Source: Enteractinococcus coprophilus
GTDB taxonomy: Bacteria > Actinomycetota > Actinomycetes > Actinomycetales > Micrococcaceae
Assembly: GCF_006716305.1 (NCBI RefSeq)
Contig: NZ_VFOU01000002.1
Location: 186,001-250,000, forward strand
Direction of reading: 5' to 3'
Length of the DNA stretch: 64,000 nt
Shown here: in pieces, positions 1 through 9,166 of the stretch
How positions within the stretch are numbered: position 1 is the stretch's first letter
Layout: each line of letters opens with the position of its first letter
Program-made: the position numbers and the translations under genes
Notes under the pieces: generated by a model
The model's database searches: none
What the model saw: only the letters and a program-made list of their open reading frames with translations
Told to the model about the DNA's origin: nothing

Positions 1-530
1 CCTCATGCGGGCTCTGTGGGCGTCAGTCGCTGGACGATGTTCACCAAAACGGTTGCTACCCGATCGACGCGCGCTCCGACTTCACCCTGGACGAGCACAC
101 CGTCATGGGCCTACCGGACCGACTCAGCGAAGATCAAAAAGTCTTCGCCAAAACCGGTGGGTTACACGGTGCCGGACTGTACGACGTTGATACCGGGGAA
201 ATCCTTGTCGTCCGTGAAGACGTCGGACGGCATAATGCCGTCGATAAGGTTCTGGGTTGGGCTCTGATGGAGGGCCTGCTACCGCTACACCGGCACGTGC
301 TGGTCACTTCCTCGCGTGCCAGCTTTGAACTTGTCCAAAAAGCCGCGATGGCTGGCGTGCCGATGCTGGTGGCCGTCTCAGCGCCTTCTTCGCTGGCAGT
401 CGAGCTGGCCCGCGAGTCCGATATGACGCTTGTGGGCTTCACGCGCGGTCACCGTTGCGTCATCTACGTCGGTGAAGATCGGATCGTGCCACCTGAGGAA
501 CGTGCCGACGACATCGCAGCAGCCCAATAA
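1..530 (+). CDS. fdhD: FdhD sulfurtransferase, 3' part (formate dehydrogenase accessory protein)
   Basis: FdhD moves sulfur from a cysteine desulfurase to the molybdenum cofactor so that formate dehydrogenase becomes active; it is cytoplasmic. The frame is open from base 3 and begins with the family signature SCGxCG (read as SCGLCG), which carries the sulfur-transfer cysteines. It continues with FAKTGGLHGAGLYD, the REDVGRHNAVDKV motif and the C-terminal GFTRG segment, all typical of FdhD. The 5' end lies before the window, so the start and any operon partner are not visible. The stop is at 528-530 and about 200 bases follow before the next gene. The missing part is the N-terminal half, about 100-130 residues judging from the usual 260-290 residue family length. 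Confidence 0.93.
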   Translation, partial: SCGLCGRQSLDDVHQNGCYPIDARSDFTLDEHTVMGLPDRLSEDQKVFAKTGGLHGAGLYDVDTGEILVVREDVGRHNAVDKVLGWALMEGLLPLHRHVLVTSSRASFELVQKAAMAGVPMLVAVSAPSSLAVELARESDMTLVGFTRGHRCVIYVGEDRIVPPEERADDIAAAQ

Positions 531-728
531 TCGCGTGTTGACGTCGCGAAATTGCTAGCGCGTCCTTGCAGTAGATACAACCCTCTTCAGCCGAATTGTG
601 GATAGCGTATGCACCGCTCGCGTAAGTTACTTGAATTTTCCAGAATCCGATAACGAGGGCTAGATATCGGGCTTCGATGCGGTTACTTTATGGGAACAGT
701 CTTTTCCGACCTGATAAAGGCATCACTC

Positions 729-1388
729 ATGAAGTCATCCTCGAAGAAGTCTGCTGCCCAATGGCTGCTGAGCGGATTTACTGCATTTACACTCACATTT
801 TCTTTAGCCGGTTGCTCTCAAACTGCTGAAGAAAACCCGGAACTCGAAAAGACCACCGATGCTTCTCTGGTCGAAACTGCCGAATACGTCCCAGCATCTG
901 CAGATGGCCCGGCACAAAACGTTCCCGAACCACAACTGCCTATCTCTGCGACAGAGAAGTCGGAGGCGGGTGCCGAGGCTACGTTGAAGTATTTTTGGGA
1001 AGCCATCGACTATGGGCGATTAACCGGTGATACCACCTATGCAGGACTTGTTTCATCGGAATCGTGCGATCTTTGTTCCGACCTAATCTCGGGCTGGACG
1101 CGGGTATACGAGGAAGACTCGTGGGCAGTATTGCACGGCAACATGGCTCTCGAAGTCCAAGATCTTGATATCTCTACTGAAGCCGACCGGGGCGAGACTA
1201 TCGCGGGTATCAGCTTCGTTATGACTGAACCTGCAGTGGACTTCTATGAAATAGACGGACATCTCGAAGATGACAGTTTCGATACCGAAAGTACAGCGGA
1301 CTGGTGGGCTGAGTTGAATTTTGACGAAACATCTGAACGTTGGAAAATTGAGTGGATAGGCGTAGAAGACCATCTTTCGGAGGATTAG
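729..1388 (+). CDS. DUF6318-type secreted lipoprotein
   Basis: A 219-residue predicted lipoprotein. From the ATG at 729 it has a basic N-terminus (MKSSSKK), a hydrophobic stretch and the lipobox LAGC near residue 30, so it should be exported and lipid-anchored. An upstream ATG at 690 is in frame but would put 13 extra residues before the signal peptide; I prefer 729, preceded by AAAGG. The mature part opens with an acidic linker rich in Pro, Glu and Ala, then ATEKSEAGAEATLKYFWEAI and a Cys-x2-Cys pair (SCDLC), which resembles the actinobacterial DUF6318 family of unknown function. The stop is 5 bases before the next gene, so the two are probably co-transcribed. The function is not known; the family call is from memory of the motif, not from a search. 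Confidence 0.72.
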   Translation: MKSSSKKSAAQWLLSGFTAFTLTFSLAGCSQTAEENPELEKTTDASLVETAEYVPASADGPAQNVPEPQLPISATEKSEAGAEATLKYFWEAIDYGRLTGDTTYAGLVSSESCDLCSDLISGWTRVYEEDSWAVLHGNMALEVQDLDISTEADRGETIAGISFVMTEPAVDFYEIDGHLEDDSFDTESTADWWAELNFDETSERWKIEWIGVEDHLSED

Positions 1389-1393
1389 CCCCG

Positions 1394-2335
1394 ATGCGTC
1401 ACGTTCTAAATTCGTTGCTTCTCTGCTTTGCGACTCTTTCCATCTTGATCTTCGCGTGGGACCCAAATGCTGTTGCTAATGCTGCTTTCGATGTCAAAGA
1501 TGAGAGTGACGGACATTCGATGTTTGTGCGAATCGAACAGAACTCTCGTATCTCTAACCGGCCCCCTCAGCGGCAGAACTCAGCGCGATCAAGCCAACAA
1601 TCTAGTCGACCGTCGCATCATAGTACTAAGCAAAATACGAGTCCCAGCACATATTCGGTGGATGCTGGTCCGATTACTACTCAAGCGCCCACAAGTTCGA
1701 CTGTTTGTTTCAGAGGGGGCAGGGGCGTCCTCACGCCGGTACAATCCAGCTACCTTTGCAATATGTCTGTACTAGACGACCTCCGTCGGATCCCAGAGAC
1801 AGAGGCTTCGCTGGCCCGACCAGCGGCACAACCAGCACCGGCTCCAGAACCAATCGAGATCGTTATCACTGCTTCAGACCTCTTGGAACTTATTCCTACT
1901 ACACCGCAAATCTTGATGGACCGGGGACCATTTGGTCTAAAGAACGCGCATACAAATTTCTATGCCAGCGATCATCAGGCGCAAACCGTCACGGAGACGA
2001 TGTTCGGGCAACAAGTGACTATCGTGGCTACACCCGTCGAATACCGCTGGGATTACGGTGATGGCGCCACATTAACGACTACAACTCCTGGTCGTCCGGT
2101 TGATGCATTTAACGTTGAGACTGAGACGAGCCACCAATATACAGAGCCCGGTAGGTATACCGTCACGCTGACGACAGTTTTTGAGGGAACCTACCAGGTA
2201 GATGGTGGTCCGACTCAAGCGGTCAGTTCCACTGTCACACAGCAAGCCGAGCCTGTTGAGATCCAAATCTGGCGAGCAGTGACCCGCAACGTCGACCAAA
2301 CCTGCTCAGAGAACCCGAGTGCCTGGGGTTGTTAG
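1394..2335 (+). CDS. Secreted PKD-domain protein
   Basis: A 313-residue predicted exported protein of unknown role. The ATG at 1394 gives a clear signal peptide (MRHVLNSLLLCFATL..., likely cut after ANA near residue 30); the in-frame start at 1352 would overlap the upstream gene by 37 bases and bury the signal. A Ser/Gln/Arg-rich low-complexity linker (about residues 45-95) follows, then a Pro-Ala linker. The C-terminal half carries the PKD/immunoglobulin-like signature YRWDYGDGATLTT and YTEPGRYTVTLTT, with a final Cys. PKD domains are usually extracellular adhesion or spacer modules. It follows the DUF6318 lipoprotein by 5 bases, suggesting that both act together at the cell surface. Nothing enzymatic is seen. 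Confidence 0.75.
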   Translation: MRHVLNSLLLCFATLSILIFAWDPNAVANAAFDVKDESDGHSMFVRIEQNSRISNRPPQRQNSARSSQQSSRPSHHSTKQNTSPSTYSVDAGPITTQAPTSSTVCFRGGRGVLTPVQSSYLCNMSVLDDLRRIPETEASLARPAAQPAPAPEPIEIVITASDLLELIPTTPQILMDRGPFGLKNAHTNFYASDHQAQTVTETMFGQQVTIVATPVEYRWDYGDGATLTTTTPGRPVDAFNVETETSHQYTEPGRYTVTLTTVFEGTYQVDGGPTQAVSSTVTQQAEPVEIQIWRAVTRNVDQTCSENPSAWGC

Positions 2336-2611
2336 AGCGATCTAGCCATCGCGATGTGCGCCCGCAATCACGAACACGCCCCAACTTACAAGAGCTAGCT
2401 CATAGAGATAAATTTGGGTGTTGCCAAGCATGGGTCTCATCTGCACACACTAGAGCAGTAGTTGAACTTGTCCCTTACAGGTTCGGAGCTCCAGGAATGC
2501 AACTTAAGACACTTCGAAAACGCGACGAAGTCCGCTGTCAGTCGGGTGCCTTATTTTACCGTCCTCTTAGCTGACAAATACGATCCACGTACGTAGCACG
2601 AAGGAGAAACC

Positions 2612-2998
2612 ATGCAGACTACTGAAATCGTTGAACGGGTATAACAGCGTGCCGAGTTAGACTCGTTCGACGACGCCAATGATACCGTCGTCGCCCTGTT
2701 CGAAACCTTGTCGCTTCGTGATCTTAAAGACGAGCGCGACGACTTCGCGGCACAATTGCCTAAAGCCTATGGAAAGATCCTTAAGGCTGATGCCCCTGCG
2801 GTCAAAGAGCGTTTCGATGCTTCGGAGATGGTGCGTCGGGTGAGCAAAAAGCTTGGCACTACACTCGAGGAGAGCCGCACTCGTACACATGCAGCATTTT
2901 CTGTCCTGATGGAGGCAGTATCAGACGGGCAGGTGACGAACCTGCTCGATGCCCTACCTGATGACTATGCTTCCTATGCCAGCTGGAACAATGCTTAA
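2612..2998 (+). pseudogene. DUF2267 protein gene with in-frame stop codon
   Basis: A strong ribosome binding site (AAGGAG, 2600-2606) leads to ATG 2612 and the short peptide MQTTEIVERV, which ends at TAA 2642-2644. The same frame then continues QRAELDSFDDANDTVVALFE... without a stop to 2998. Reading through the TAA gives a 128-residue DUF2267 domain: N-terminal ERVxxRAxLDS, then a repeat-like second half with AQLP and LPDDY. The family is typically about 130 residues and of unknown function, sometimes found near stress genes. An internal ATG at 2708 (96 residues) lacks the first helices and has no clear ribosome binding site. I call this a nonsense-disrupted gene; a base-call error at 2642 would give the same picture. 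Confidence 0.75.
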
Positions 2999-3031
2999 CG
3001 CTTTTCTAGCATCTTAAGATCCCGAAAAGCG
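2999..3031. terminator. Possible bidirectional terminator between DUF2267 gene and pepN
   Basis: An 8-base stem (CGCTTTTC at 2999-3006 with GAAAAGCG at 3024-3031) encloses the palindrome ATCTTAAGAT. It lies between the converging ends of the DUF2267 gene and pepN. The T-rich and A-rich arms give a weak U tract in each direction, so this is plausible rather than certain. Confidence 0.45.
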
Positions 3032-3035
3032 ATCG

Positions 3036-5507
3036 TTAGAACGCCTTGCGAGCGCGCAGAGCACGTTGGACGTCGTCGTGTAATTCGGTCAGAATCCGTT
3101 TGAGCCCAGTGTTGGTGGTCGTCGTCGCCACCGCCGTCGTCTGTACCGCTGTGTCTTGGGTAATCTCCCACATGGGGAAGAGTCCGACCGTAAATGTCTC
3201 GGCAGTTTCGAAGCTGCTGGCATCCCAGAGGTCATCGACGGTGGCGAAATACTTTTCGGTATAGGGCAGCAGCAGCGAGATGTCGTGGACGTCTCGGAAG
3301 CCCATCACGAGGCGACGCAATTCCAGGTTGGTGGGTTCACCGGAGGTCATTAGCCGCCAGGTTGCTGCCTTATTTTCCCGGGTTGGGATCATGGCCCGAG
3401 CCTGCATGGCGGCCAGATACCCTGTGGAGGTGTCATCTGCCATTTCGGCAGCGTCGATCTCGGTCTGGCCCGCTTCCCCCATGGCGACGAGTCGCTGGAG
3501 TGCGGTCCAGGCCATGTCGGTGGAGACTGAGAAGCCTTGTGGACCTTGTTTGTCTGCGAGCGCGCTGAGGGTGGTGACTTGGTCCTGGCGGGCGTGCCGC
3601 ATAAACGCCTGGATGAGTTGTAACTGGACATCCGAGCCCGTGGGGGTTTGCAGAGCAAGCTGCCAGAGGCGAGAGGCGAAATGCTGCCGGTAGAGCGGTA
3701 CTTGGCCTGTTGGGATGTAGCGTTCGAAGGTTTCGGCGGTCTGGCGCAGCAGCGTCATGACAATTGAAGAGTCGGTTTCTGATGCGATGTGGTCCAAGAC
3801 GAGTTCTAAGAACCAGGATGCGGAGGCTTGGGCGTCGCGGGTTTGATCCCAGGCTGAACCCCACACTAAGGTTCGCGCAAGCGAGTCATCGATTGCTCCC
3901 AGGTGATCGGTCAGAGTGTGGACTGAGGTGCTATCGGCGCGCAGTTTGGCGTAGGTCAGGTCCGCATCATTGACTAGCACCAGTGGGGCTTCGGGTACGT
4001 TGACGGTGGTGATTTCGGCGTTCATATCGGTTTCGAGGTAGTGGGTGCGGGTGAGGTTATCCCCGGTGAAGTCATAGCAGCCAATCCCGACGCGGTGTTG
4101 GCGTACCGGTTGGGTCTGGGTGATCGTCAGGCCGTTGTGGCGTTCCCAGCTCAGGGTGTTGACCCCGGTGGAATGCAACCATTGGCGTGACCAATCGGAC
4201 AGGTCACGGCCTGAGGCGCGCTCGAGGTGACGCAGCAGGTCAGAAAACTCGGCATTGCCCCAGGCGTGTTCGGCAAAGTACTGGCGAATACCGCTCATGA
4301 ACCGGTCTTGACCAACCAGTGCTACTAGTTGGCGCAGCACTGATGCACCCTTGGCGTAGGTGATCCCATCAAAGTTCCCAGCCACCGCATCTAGATCGAC
4401 CATGTCGGCGACGACCGGATGGGTCGTGGCAAGTTGGTCCTGACGGTAGGCCCACGTTTTCTCGATGGCGTTAAATGTGGTCCAGGCATCGGTAAATCCG
4501 GCATCGATTGCTGCGATGTGGGAGACGAATTCGGCAAAAGACTCTGATAGCCACAGATCGTCCCACCATTTCATGGTCACCAGGTTGCCAAACCACATGT
4601 GGGCTAATTCGTGCAGGATCGTGATGGCCCGGCGTTGGACTGTGGCCTGGGGGACAGGGGAGCGGAAAATATAGTCCTCTACGATCGTGACGGCCCCAAT
4701 ATTCTCCATGGCCCCGGCGTTGAACTCGGGCACAAAGATCTGGTCGTACTTGGTATATGGGTACGGCTGGTCAAATTGCTCTTCATAGAAGGCAAAGCCA
4801 CTTTTGGTGATGTCAAAGATCTCGCCGGCCTCCACGTATCTGGCCAATGACCGCCGAGCCCACAACCCCAACGACACCGCAGCCTGATGGGTTTCCCAGA
4901 CATCCTCAGCCACCTGAATGTACTCACCGGCAATCAGGGCAAACAGATACGACGACATCACCGGGGTGGGAGCAAACTTCCAGTGGGCAACATCGTCACT
5001 GATGGTATATTCGCCGGGCTCATTGGAGATGACCTGCCAGTGAGCAGGGGCTGTGACTTGAATGTCGTAGCGGGCTTTCAGATCGGGTTGGTCAAAGACC
5101 GGGAAAATGCGACGCGCATCAGCCGGGGCACACTGCGAGTACAAGTAAATGGCCTCATCGTAAGGATCCATGTAACGGTGCAAGCCCTCACCCGTGGTCG
5201 AGTAGTTGGCTTGCGAGCGCACCACCAGCTCATTGTCTTCTTGCAGATTTTGTAGGCAGAGGCGAGCGCCGTCGTAATTTACTGGGCGACCGTTCATGTG
5301 CGCCGAGATGACCTCGTGGTCGAGAAGGTCAATCGTCGTACCTTGTCCGATGGCCGCCGCAGACACGGAAAAGTTCACGACGGTATGCACCGTAAAGACG
5401 TCCTCGTCGGTGAGGTCAAAGTGCAACCGGTAGGTATCGACCTCAAGCATTGCGGCTCGCAGTTTCGCCTGTTCGCGGGTGATGGTGGTAGTCAGTGGTG
5501 CCGGCAC
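3036..5507 (-). CDS. pepN: Aminopeptidase N (M1 family zinc metallopeptidase)
   Basis: PepN removes N-terminal amino acids from peptides and works downstream of cytosolic proteases such as Clp. The 823-residue product has the M1 layout: an N-terminal beta domain, the exopeptidase motif GAMEN at residues 265-269, the zinc site HELAH at 299-303 with the third ligand Glu322 (HEXXH-x18-E), and a long helical C-terminal half. The start is GTG at 5505-5507, preceded on this strand by AAGGAG at a good distance. It is divergent from rpiB over a 110-base gap containing a perfect inverted repeat. The pepN/rpiB/nei neighbourhood is the same as in mycobacteria, where the genes point the same way; here pepN is inverted relative to rpiB. 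Confidence 0.96.
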   Translation of the reverse strand: MPAPLTTTITREQAKLRAAMLEVDTYRLHFDLTDEDVFTVHTVVNFSVSAAAIGQGTTIDLLDHEVISAHMNGRPVNYDGARLCLQNLQEDNELVVRSQANYSTTGEGLHRYMDPYDEAIYLYSQCAPADARRIFPVFDQPDLKARYDIQVTAPAHWQVISNEPGEYTISDDVAHWKFAPTPVMSSYLFALIAGEYIQVAEDVWETHQAAVSLGLWARRSLARYVEAGEIFDITKSGFAFYEEQFDQPYPYTKYDQIFVPEFNAGAMENIGAVTIVEDYIFRSPVPQATVQRRAITILHELAHMWFGNLVTMKWWDDLWLSESFAEFVSHIAAIDAGFTDAWTTFNAIEKTWAYRQDQLATTHPVVADMVDLDAVAGNFDGITYAKGASVLRQLVALVGQDRFMSGIRQYFAEHAWGNAEFSDLLRHLERASGRDLSDWSRQWLHSTGVNTLSWERHNGLTITQTQPVRQHRVGIGCYDFTGDNLTRTHYLETDMNAEITTVNVPEAPLVLVNDADLTYAKLRADSTSVHTLTDHLGAIDDSLARTLVWGSAWDQTRDAQASASWFLELVLDHIASETDSSIVMTLLRQTAETFERYIPTGQVPLYRQHFASRLWQLALQTPTGSDVQLQLIQAFMRHARQDQVTTLSALADKQGPQGFSVSTDMAWTALQRLVAMGEAGQTEIDAAEMADDTSTGYLAAMQARAMIPTRENKAATWRLMTSGEPTNLELRRLVMGFRDVHDISLLLPYTEKYFATVDDLWDASSFETAETFTVGLFPMWEITQDTAVQTTAVATTTTNTGLKRILTELHDDVQRALRARKAF

Positions 5508-5525
5508 GGTCGGCTCCTTTCAAAA

Positions 5526-5545
5526 AAACAATGTCACCATTGTTT
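5526..5545. promoter_or_regulatory. Operator-like inverted repeat between pepN and rpiB
   Basis: AAACAATGTCACCATTGTTT forms two perfect 8-base arms (5526-5533 and 5538-5545) around a 4-base spacer. It sits 19 bases before the pepN start codon, next to its ribosome binding site, and about 73 bases before rpiB. A symmetric site of this size is typical of a dimeric helix-turn-helix repressor. The regulator is unknown and is not encoded next to it. An mRNA hairpin over the pepN leader is the alternative. Confidence 0.45.
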
Positions 5546-5617
5546 CACCAACACGGGTCACTACATAACCCCGACTAAACTGAAGTCAGCAATTCTTCTC
5601 ATCCTCAAGGAGTCCAC

Positions 5618-6124
5618 GTGCGCGTTCACATTGCCACCGACCACGCCGGTCTAGAACTGGCCCAGTATCTGATCGACAATCTGGCCGAAGCCGGCTACGA
5701 GATGATCGACCACGGCCCCCAAGAATATGATGCGCTTGATGACTACCCATCGTTTTGCATCAACGCGGCGCTCGCGGTCGCAGCTGACCGTGAGTCCGGT
5801 ATGGACTCCTTGGGTATTGTGCTGGGTGGTTCGGGCAACGGTGAGCAAATGGCTGCCAATAAGGTCAAGGGCATCCGTGCGGCACTGGCCTGGAACGTTT
5901 CTACCGCCCAGCTGGCCCGGGAACACAATAACGCCCAGGTCGTGGCCGTCGGTGGTCGTCAGCATGAACCCGTCGAAGCTTTGGAGATCATCAAGGCATT
6001 TCTCACCGCTGAGTGGTCGAATGAAGAACGCCACGCCCGGCGTATCGGTCAGATCGGCGAATACGAGACCACCGGTGCCATCGGTGGCTTTGAACTCGGC
6101 ACCGAGGGGATTGCCAAGCCTTAA
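5618..6124 (+). CDS. rpiB: Ribose-5-phosphate isomerase B
   Basis: RpiB interconverts ribose 5-phosphate and ribulose 5-phosphate in the pentose phosphate pathway. The 168-residue protein begins MRVHIATDHAGLELA and has the phosphate-binding and catalytic GSGNGEQMAANKVKGIRAAL and the HNNAQVVAVGGRQ segments typical of the RpiB/LacAB family. The actinobacterial RpiB usually has about 155-165 residues, so this is full length. The start is GTG 5618, chosen because AAGGAG (5607-5612) sits 5 bases upstream. Its stop overlaps the ATG of the DNA glycosylase gene by one base, so the two are translationally coupled. Confidence 0.95.
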   Translation: MRVHIATDHAGLELAQYLIDNLAEAGYEMIDHGPQEYDALDDYPSFCINAALAVAADRESGMDSLGIVLGGSGNGEQMAANKVKGIRAALAWNVSTAQLAREHNNAQVVAVGGRQHEPVEALEIIKAFLTAEWSNEERHARRIGQIGEYETTGAIGGFELGTEGIAKP

Positions 6125-6993
6125 TGCCAGAAGGTCACTCTATTCACCGCCTTGCCCGGCACTTCGACGAAGTCTTCCTCAACCAACAGCTCCGACTTTC
6201 TTCACCACAGGGTCGGTTTGTCGACGGCGCGAAACTGCTCGACGGGCATCGGGCCGTCGCCGCCGAAGCATATGGTAAACACTGGTTTTTGTATTTCGAC
6301 AACGAACTCGTGCTCAACGTGCACTTAGGCATGTATGGCGCCTGGACTTTCGGCGGAACCCAGCACTCATCCATCGGGGCGCCGCGCAAGATTGGTGAAC
6401 AGGAAGATCACCGCGACGCCGCCGTCGAGTTGACTGAACCACGCCCGACCACCAGGGTGCGCATCATTGGCGACCACGCCTGGGCCGACCTGGTCGGTGC
6501 GAGTATTTGTCGAACTTTAACTATTGCTGAGGCCCAGGAAGTTATCGATGGCATCGGGCCGGATCCGCTGCGCGATGATGCCGACCCGCAACGATTCTAT
6601 GATGTCGCGGCCAAAACCCGGCGACGGATCGGGGCGATTCTCATGGATCAAAAGACCATTGGTGGGATCGGCAATATTTACCGCGCCGAAGGGTTATTCC
6701 GGTTGGACCTCAACCCGCACACCCCGGCCAATCAGCTGCCCAAGGATGTGCACGAAGCGATCTGGGCAGACCAGGTGAAGCTGTTGCACATCGGGGTAGA
6801 GACCGGGCGGATCATCACCACCGAACCCGACCACCGCCCCGGCGTGTCGTTGGCTGAGGCATTCCCGGAACACGCCAACTACGTCTACCAGCGCCAAGGC
6901 CAACCATGCCGGGTATGCGGCCGGGATGCGATCATCGTAGAAGAGCTAGAAGCCCGGAAACTGTACTGGTGTACCGCCTGTCAAAAGTCCTAA
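6124..6993 (+). CDS. nei: Fpg/Nei-family DNA glycosylase (endonuclease VIII-like)
   Basis: A base-excision repair enzyme that removes oxidised bases and cuts the abasic strand. The N-terminus MPEGHSIHRLAR supplies the catalytic Pro2 and Glu3 (exposed after Met removal); the H2TH region is at DQKTIGGIGNIYRAEGL, and the C-terminal zinc finger reads CRVCG...WCTAC. The MPEGH start is closer to Nei than to MutM (MPELPE). At 289 residues it is slightly longer than most Fpg/Nei proteins (265-275). The ATG overlaps the stop of rpiB (TAATG), the same coupling as in the mycobacterial rpiB-nei pair. A substrate cannot be assigned from sequence alone. Confidence 0.9.
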   Translation: MPEGHSIHRLARHFDEVFLNQQLRLSSPQGRFVDGAKLLDGHRAVAAEAYGKHWFLYFDNELVLNVHLGMYGAWTFGGTQHSSIGAPRKIGEQEDHRDAAVELTEPRPTTRVRIIGDHAWADLVGASICRTLTIAEAQEVIDGIGPDPLRDDADPQRFYDVAAKTRRRIGAILMDQKTIGGIGNIYRAEGLFRLDLNPHTPANQLPKDVHEAIWADQVKLLHIGVETGRIITTEPDHRPGVSLAEAFPEHANYVYQRQGQPCRVCGRDAIIVEELEARKLYWCTACQKS

Positions 6994-7044
6994 ACATTAG
7001 GTGAAACCTTAAAGCCCATCAGGAACTGTGGTTTAGTTAACTCC

Positions 7045-7713
7045 GTGCATGTCATAGATTTCCTTGATACCGGCCTGAAAACGTACACTGCGATGGACGA
7101 ACTGCAACGTGAATTGCACGCCCAGATCGCCACCGGTGACCATCCCAACGCCTTTTTGCTGTTCGAAGCAGAGTCAAGCTATACGGCCGGTCGTCACACC
7201 CGGTCTGACGACATCATCGACCACAGTCTGCCCATCATCGAAACCGACCGCGCAGGCTCTATTACCTGGCACGGTCCCGGACAGCTCGTGTGCTATCCAC
7301 TGGTCAAACTTGCCGCCCCGGTCGATGTCATCAAATACATTCGCGCGGTCGAAGGTGCGGTGTTAGATACCTTGCAGCACTCCTTTAATCTTGACGTCCG
7401 GCGTATTGATGGCCGCGCCGGCGTGTGGATCGACAACCGCAAGATCTCGGCCATCGGCCTGAAAATTTCCAAAGACGCCACCTTGCACGGCATCTCGCTA
7501 AACGTCAATACCGACCCTGCTGCCGCCTTTTCGGGCATCGTCCCGTGCGGCATCACGGATGCGACCGTGACCTCCATGGCCGAAGAAGGCATCGACACCA
7601 CACTGGGGGCCGTGGCCGCCCCACTGGTGGCAGCCTTAGAGCAACGCCTTGAACCACTACTTGCACCGACAAAGATTGAAGGAGACGTGCATGTCTACCA
7701 TCCCGCAGGCTGA
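7045..7713 (+). CDS. lipB: Octanoyltransferase (lipoate biosynthesis)
   Basis: LipB moves octanoyl groups from acyl carrier protein to the lipoyl domains of 2-oxoacid dehydrogenases and the glycine cleavage H protein. The 222-residue product carries the family block [17 protein letters not shown], the catalytic lysine in [10 protein letters not shown], and the conserved Cys in GIVPCGIT. The start is GTG 7045; no good ribosome binding site is visible. An ATG at 7093 lies inside the conserved N-terminal region and would truncate it. The 3' end overlaps lipA by 23 bases, so the two enzymes that make lipoyl groups from scratch are an operon. Confidence 0.95.
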   Translation: MHVIDFLDTGLKTYTAMDELQRELHAQIATGDHPNAFLLFEAESSYTAGRHTRSDDIIDHSLPIIETDRAGSITWHGPGQLVCYPLVKLAAPVDVIKYIRAVEGAVLDTLQHSFNLDVRRIDGRAGVWIDNRKISAIGLKISKDATLHGISLNVNTDPAAAFSGIVPCGITDATVTSMAEEGIDTTLGAVAAPLVAALEQRLEPLLAPTKIEGDVHVYHPAG

Positions 7714-8755
7714 AGGTCGCAAACTGCTGCGCATTGAGGCCCGCAACGCTCAAGTCCCTCGTGAGCCCCGCCCTGAGTGGCTCAAAACTCGCGCCACCGT
7801 GGGACCGGAATACAAAAAGCTCAAAGAGCAAGTTGCCACGACCTCGTTGAACACCGTGTGCGCTGAAGCCAACTGCCCGAACATTTACGAATGCTGGGAA
7901 GACCGCGAAGCGTCGTTCCTTATTGGTGGTGCGGTATGTACGCGTCGCTGCGGTTTCTGTGACATCGCCACCGGCAAACCCGACGAATACGATACTGATG
8001 AACCGTACCGGGTGGCCGAATCGGTCGATGAGCTGGGGCTGAACTACGTCACCGTCACCGGTGTAGCACGCGATGATCTCGAAGACGGCGCGTCCTGGCT
8101 GTACGCCGAAACCGCTCGAGCCATCCACGAACGCACTCCGCACACCGGTGTTGAACTGCTCGTCGATGACTTCCGGGGCGGCGACAGCGCCTTACAGAAG
8201 ATTTTCGACGCTAAACCCGAAGTCTTTGCGCACAACCTGGAAACCGTGCCGCGACTGATGAAAATCATCCGCCCGGCGTTCCGCTACGAAAAATCTTTGG
8301 CGTCGATCTCCAAGGCCCGAGATGCCGGACTGGTCACCAAATCCAACCTGATCTTAGGCATGGGGGAGACCACCGAAGAAATCGAATCGACCATCCTGGA
8401 CCTGATCAATGCCGGTACACATATTATTACGATTACCCAGTACCTGCGCCCGTCACCGCTGCACCACCCGGTCGATCGGTGGGTCAAGCCAGCAGAGTTC
8501 CTGCGCCTGCGCGACTTCGCCTACGAACACGGAGCCAAAGCCGTCATGTCCGGCCCATTGGTCCGCTCCTCGTACCGCTCCGGCAAACTCTACGTCGAAG
8601 CCATGCGCGCCCTGGGCCGCGAAATCCCGCCACAGTTCAGCCACCTAGCCGAAGGTGCTGATACCCCGGCCCGGCAGGAAGCCGAATCCGTCGCCGACCG
8701 TTTCAAAGATCCTAATAAGGACGTCGCTGCGATCCCAGCCGCAGCACTGAATTAG
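7691..8755 (+). CDS. lipA: Lipoyl synthase (radical SAM)
   Basis: LipA inserts two sulfur atoms into protein-bound octanoyl groups. The 354-residue sequence has both iron-sulfur sites: the auxiliary cluster cysteines in [13 protein letters not shown] (about residues 57-68) and the radical SAM motif CTRRCGFCD (CX3CX2C, from about residue 84), plus the C-terminal RSSYRSGK with the serine that ligates the auxiliary cluster. I start at ATG 7691 because GAAGGAGA (7678-7685) precedes it and homologues begin near this point; an in-frame ATG at 7649 would add 14 residues. It overlaps the end of lipB and ends just before a strong terminator. Confidence 0.96.
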   Translation: MSTIPQAEGRKLLRIEARNAQVPREPRPEWLKTRATVGPEYKKLKEQVATTSLNTVCAEANCPNIYECWEDREASFLIGGAVCTRRCGFCDIATGKPDEYDTDEPYRVAESVDELGLNYVTVTGVARDDLEDGASWLYAETARAIHERTPHTGVELLVDDFRGGDSALQKIFDAKPEVFAHNLETVPRLMKIIRPAFRYEKSLASISKARDAGLVTKSNLILGMGETTEEIESTILDLINAGTHIITITQYLRPSPLHHPVDRWVKPAEFLRLRDFAYEHGAKAVMSGPLVRSSYRSGKLYVEAMRALGREIPPQFSHLAEGADTPARQEAESVADRFKDPNKDVAAIPAAALN

Positions 8756-8770
8756 AAATCCTAGATAGCA

Positions 8771-8810
8771 AAAGCCATACCGTGCCGTGAGGTACGGTAT
8801 GGCTTTGTTC
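8771..8810. terminator. Rho-independent terminator after lipA
   Basis: A perfect 13-base stem (AAAGCCATACCGT at 8771-8783 with its complement at 8794-8806), a 10-base loop and a short T run. The A-rich left side lets it also serve the converging minus-strand gene that ends at 8861. Confidence 0.85.
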
Positions 8811-8860
8811 TCTAGCTGTCGAGTGCCCCGGGGACACTTGGGAAGACCGTCGAGAACTCT

Positions 8861-9166
8861 CTATATGCCGTTCGTGCCGCCGCGGGAGAATTTATCCATC
8901 AGATCATTGAGATCTGATTCGGTCAGGGTGGCATCGCGTTCGATCCAGGATTTATATACCACTCGAATCATGTTCAGTTCAGGTGACAGGGTTGTATTGA
9001 CCCAGTCATCTTCTTTATAGGTCACAACCTCTTCGGGGGTGACGACATCGACGGTGCCTTTGTCTGGATAATGATGGATCGCTTGGATAACAGCGACCGA
9101 TTGTCCGCCGCGGTAGATCAGTGTTTGACCCACGTTGCGGTGATCGAGCGTCTTCGCTTCAAACAT
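8861..9166 (-). CDS. Hypothetical 101-residue protein
   Basis: I do not recognise this family. The product is acidic and soluble, with no signal peptide or membrane segment. It begins MFEAKTLDHRNVGQTLIYRGGQSVAVIQAI and ends with a helical tail and SRGGTNGI; the first 60 residues look like a small beta-barrel (alternating hydrophobic strands). The ATG at 9166 is preceded on this strand by AAGGGA about 9 bases away, which supports a real gene. It stands alone between the lipA terminator and the tRNA-Gly region and converges with lipA. Confidence 0.6.
   Translation of the reverse strand: MFEAKTLDHRNVGQTLIYRGGQSVAVIQAIHHYPDKGTVDVVTPEEVVTYKEDDWVNTTLSPELNMIRVVYKSWIERDATLTESDLNDLMDKFSRGGTNGI

Noticed and set aside
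2329-2574. 81-residue frame after the PKD gene
   Set aside because: No ribosome binding site or known motif; Arg-rich composition of non-coding sequence.
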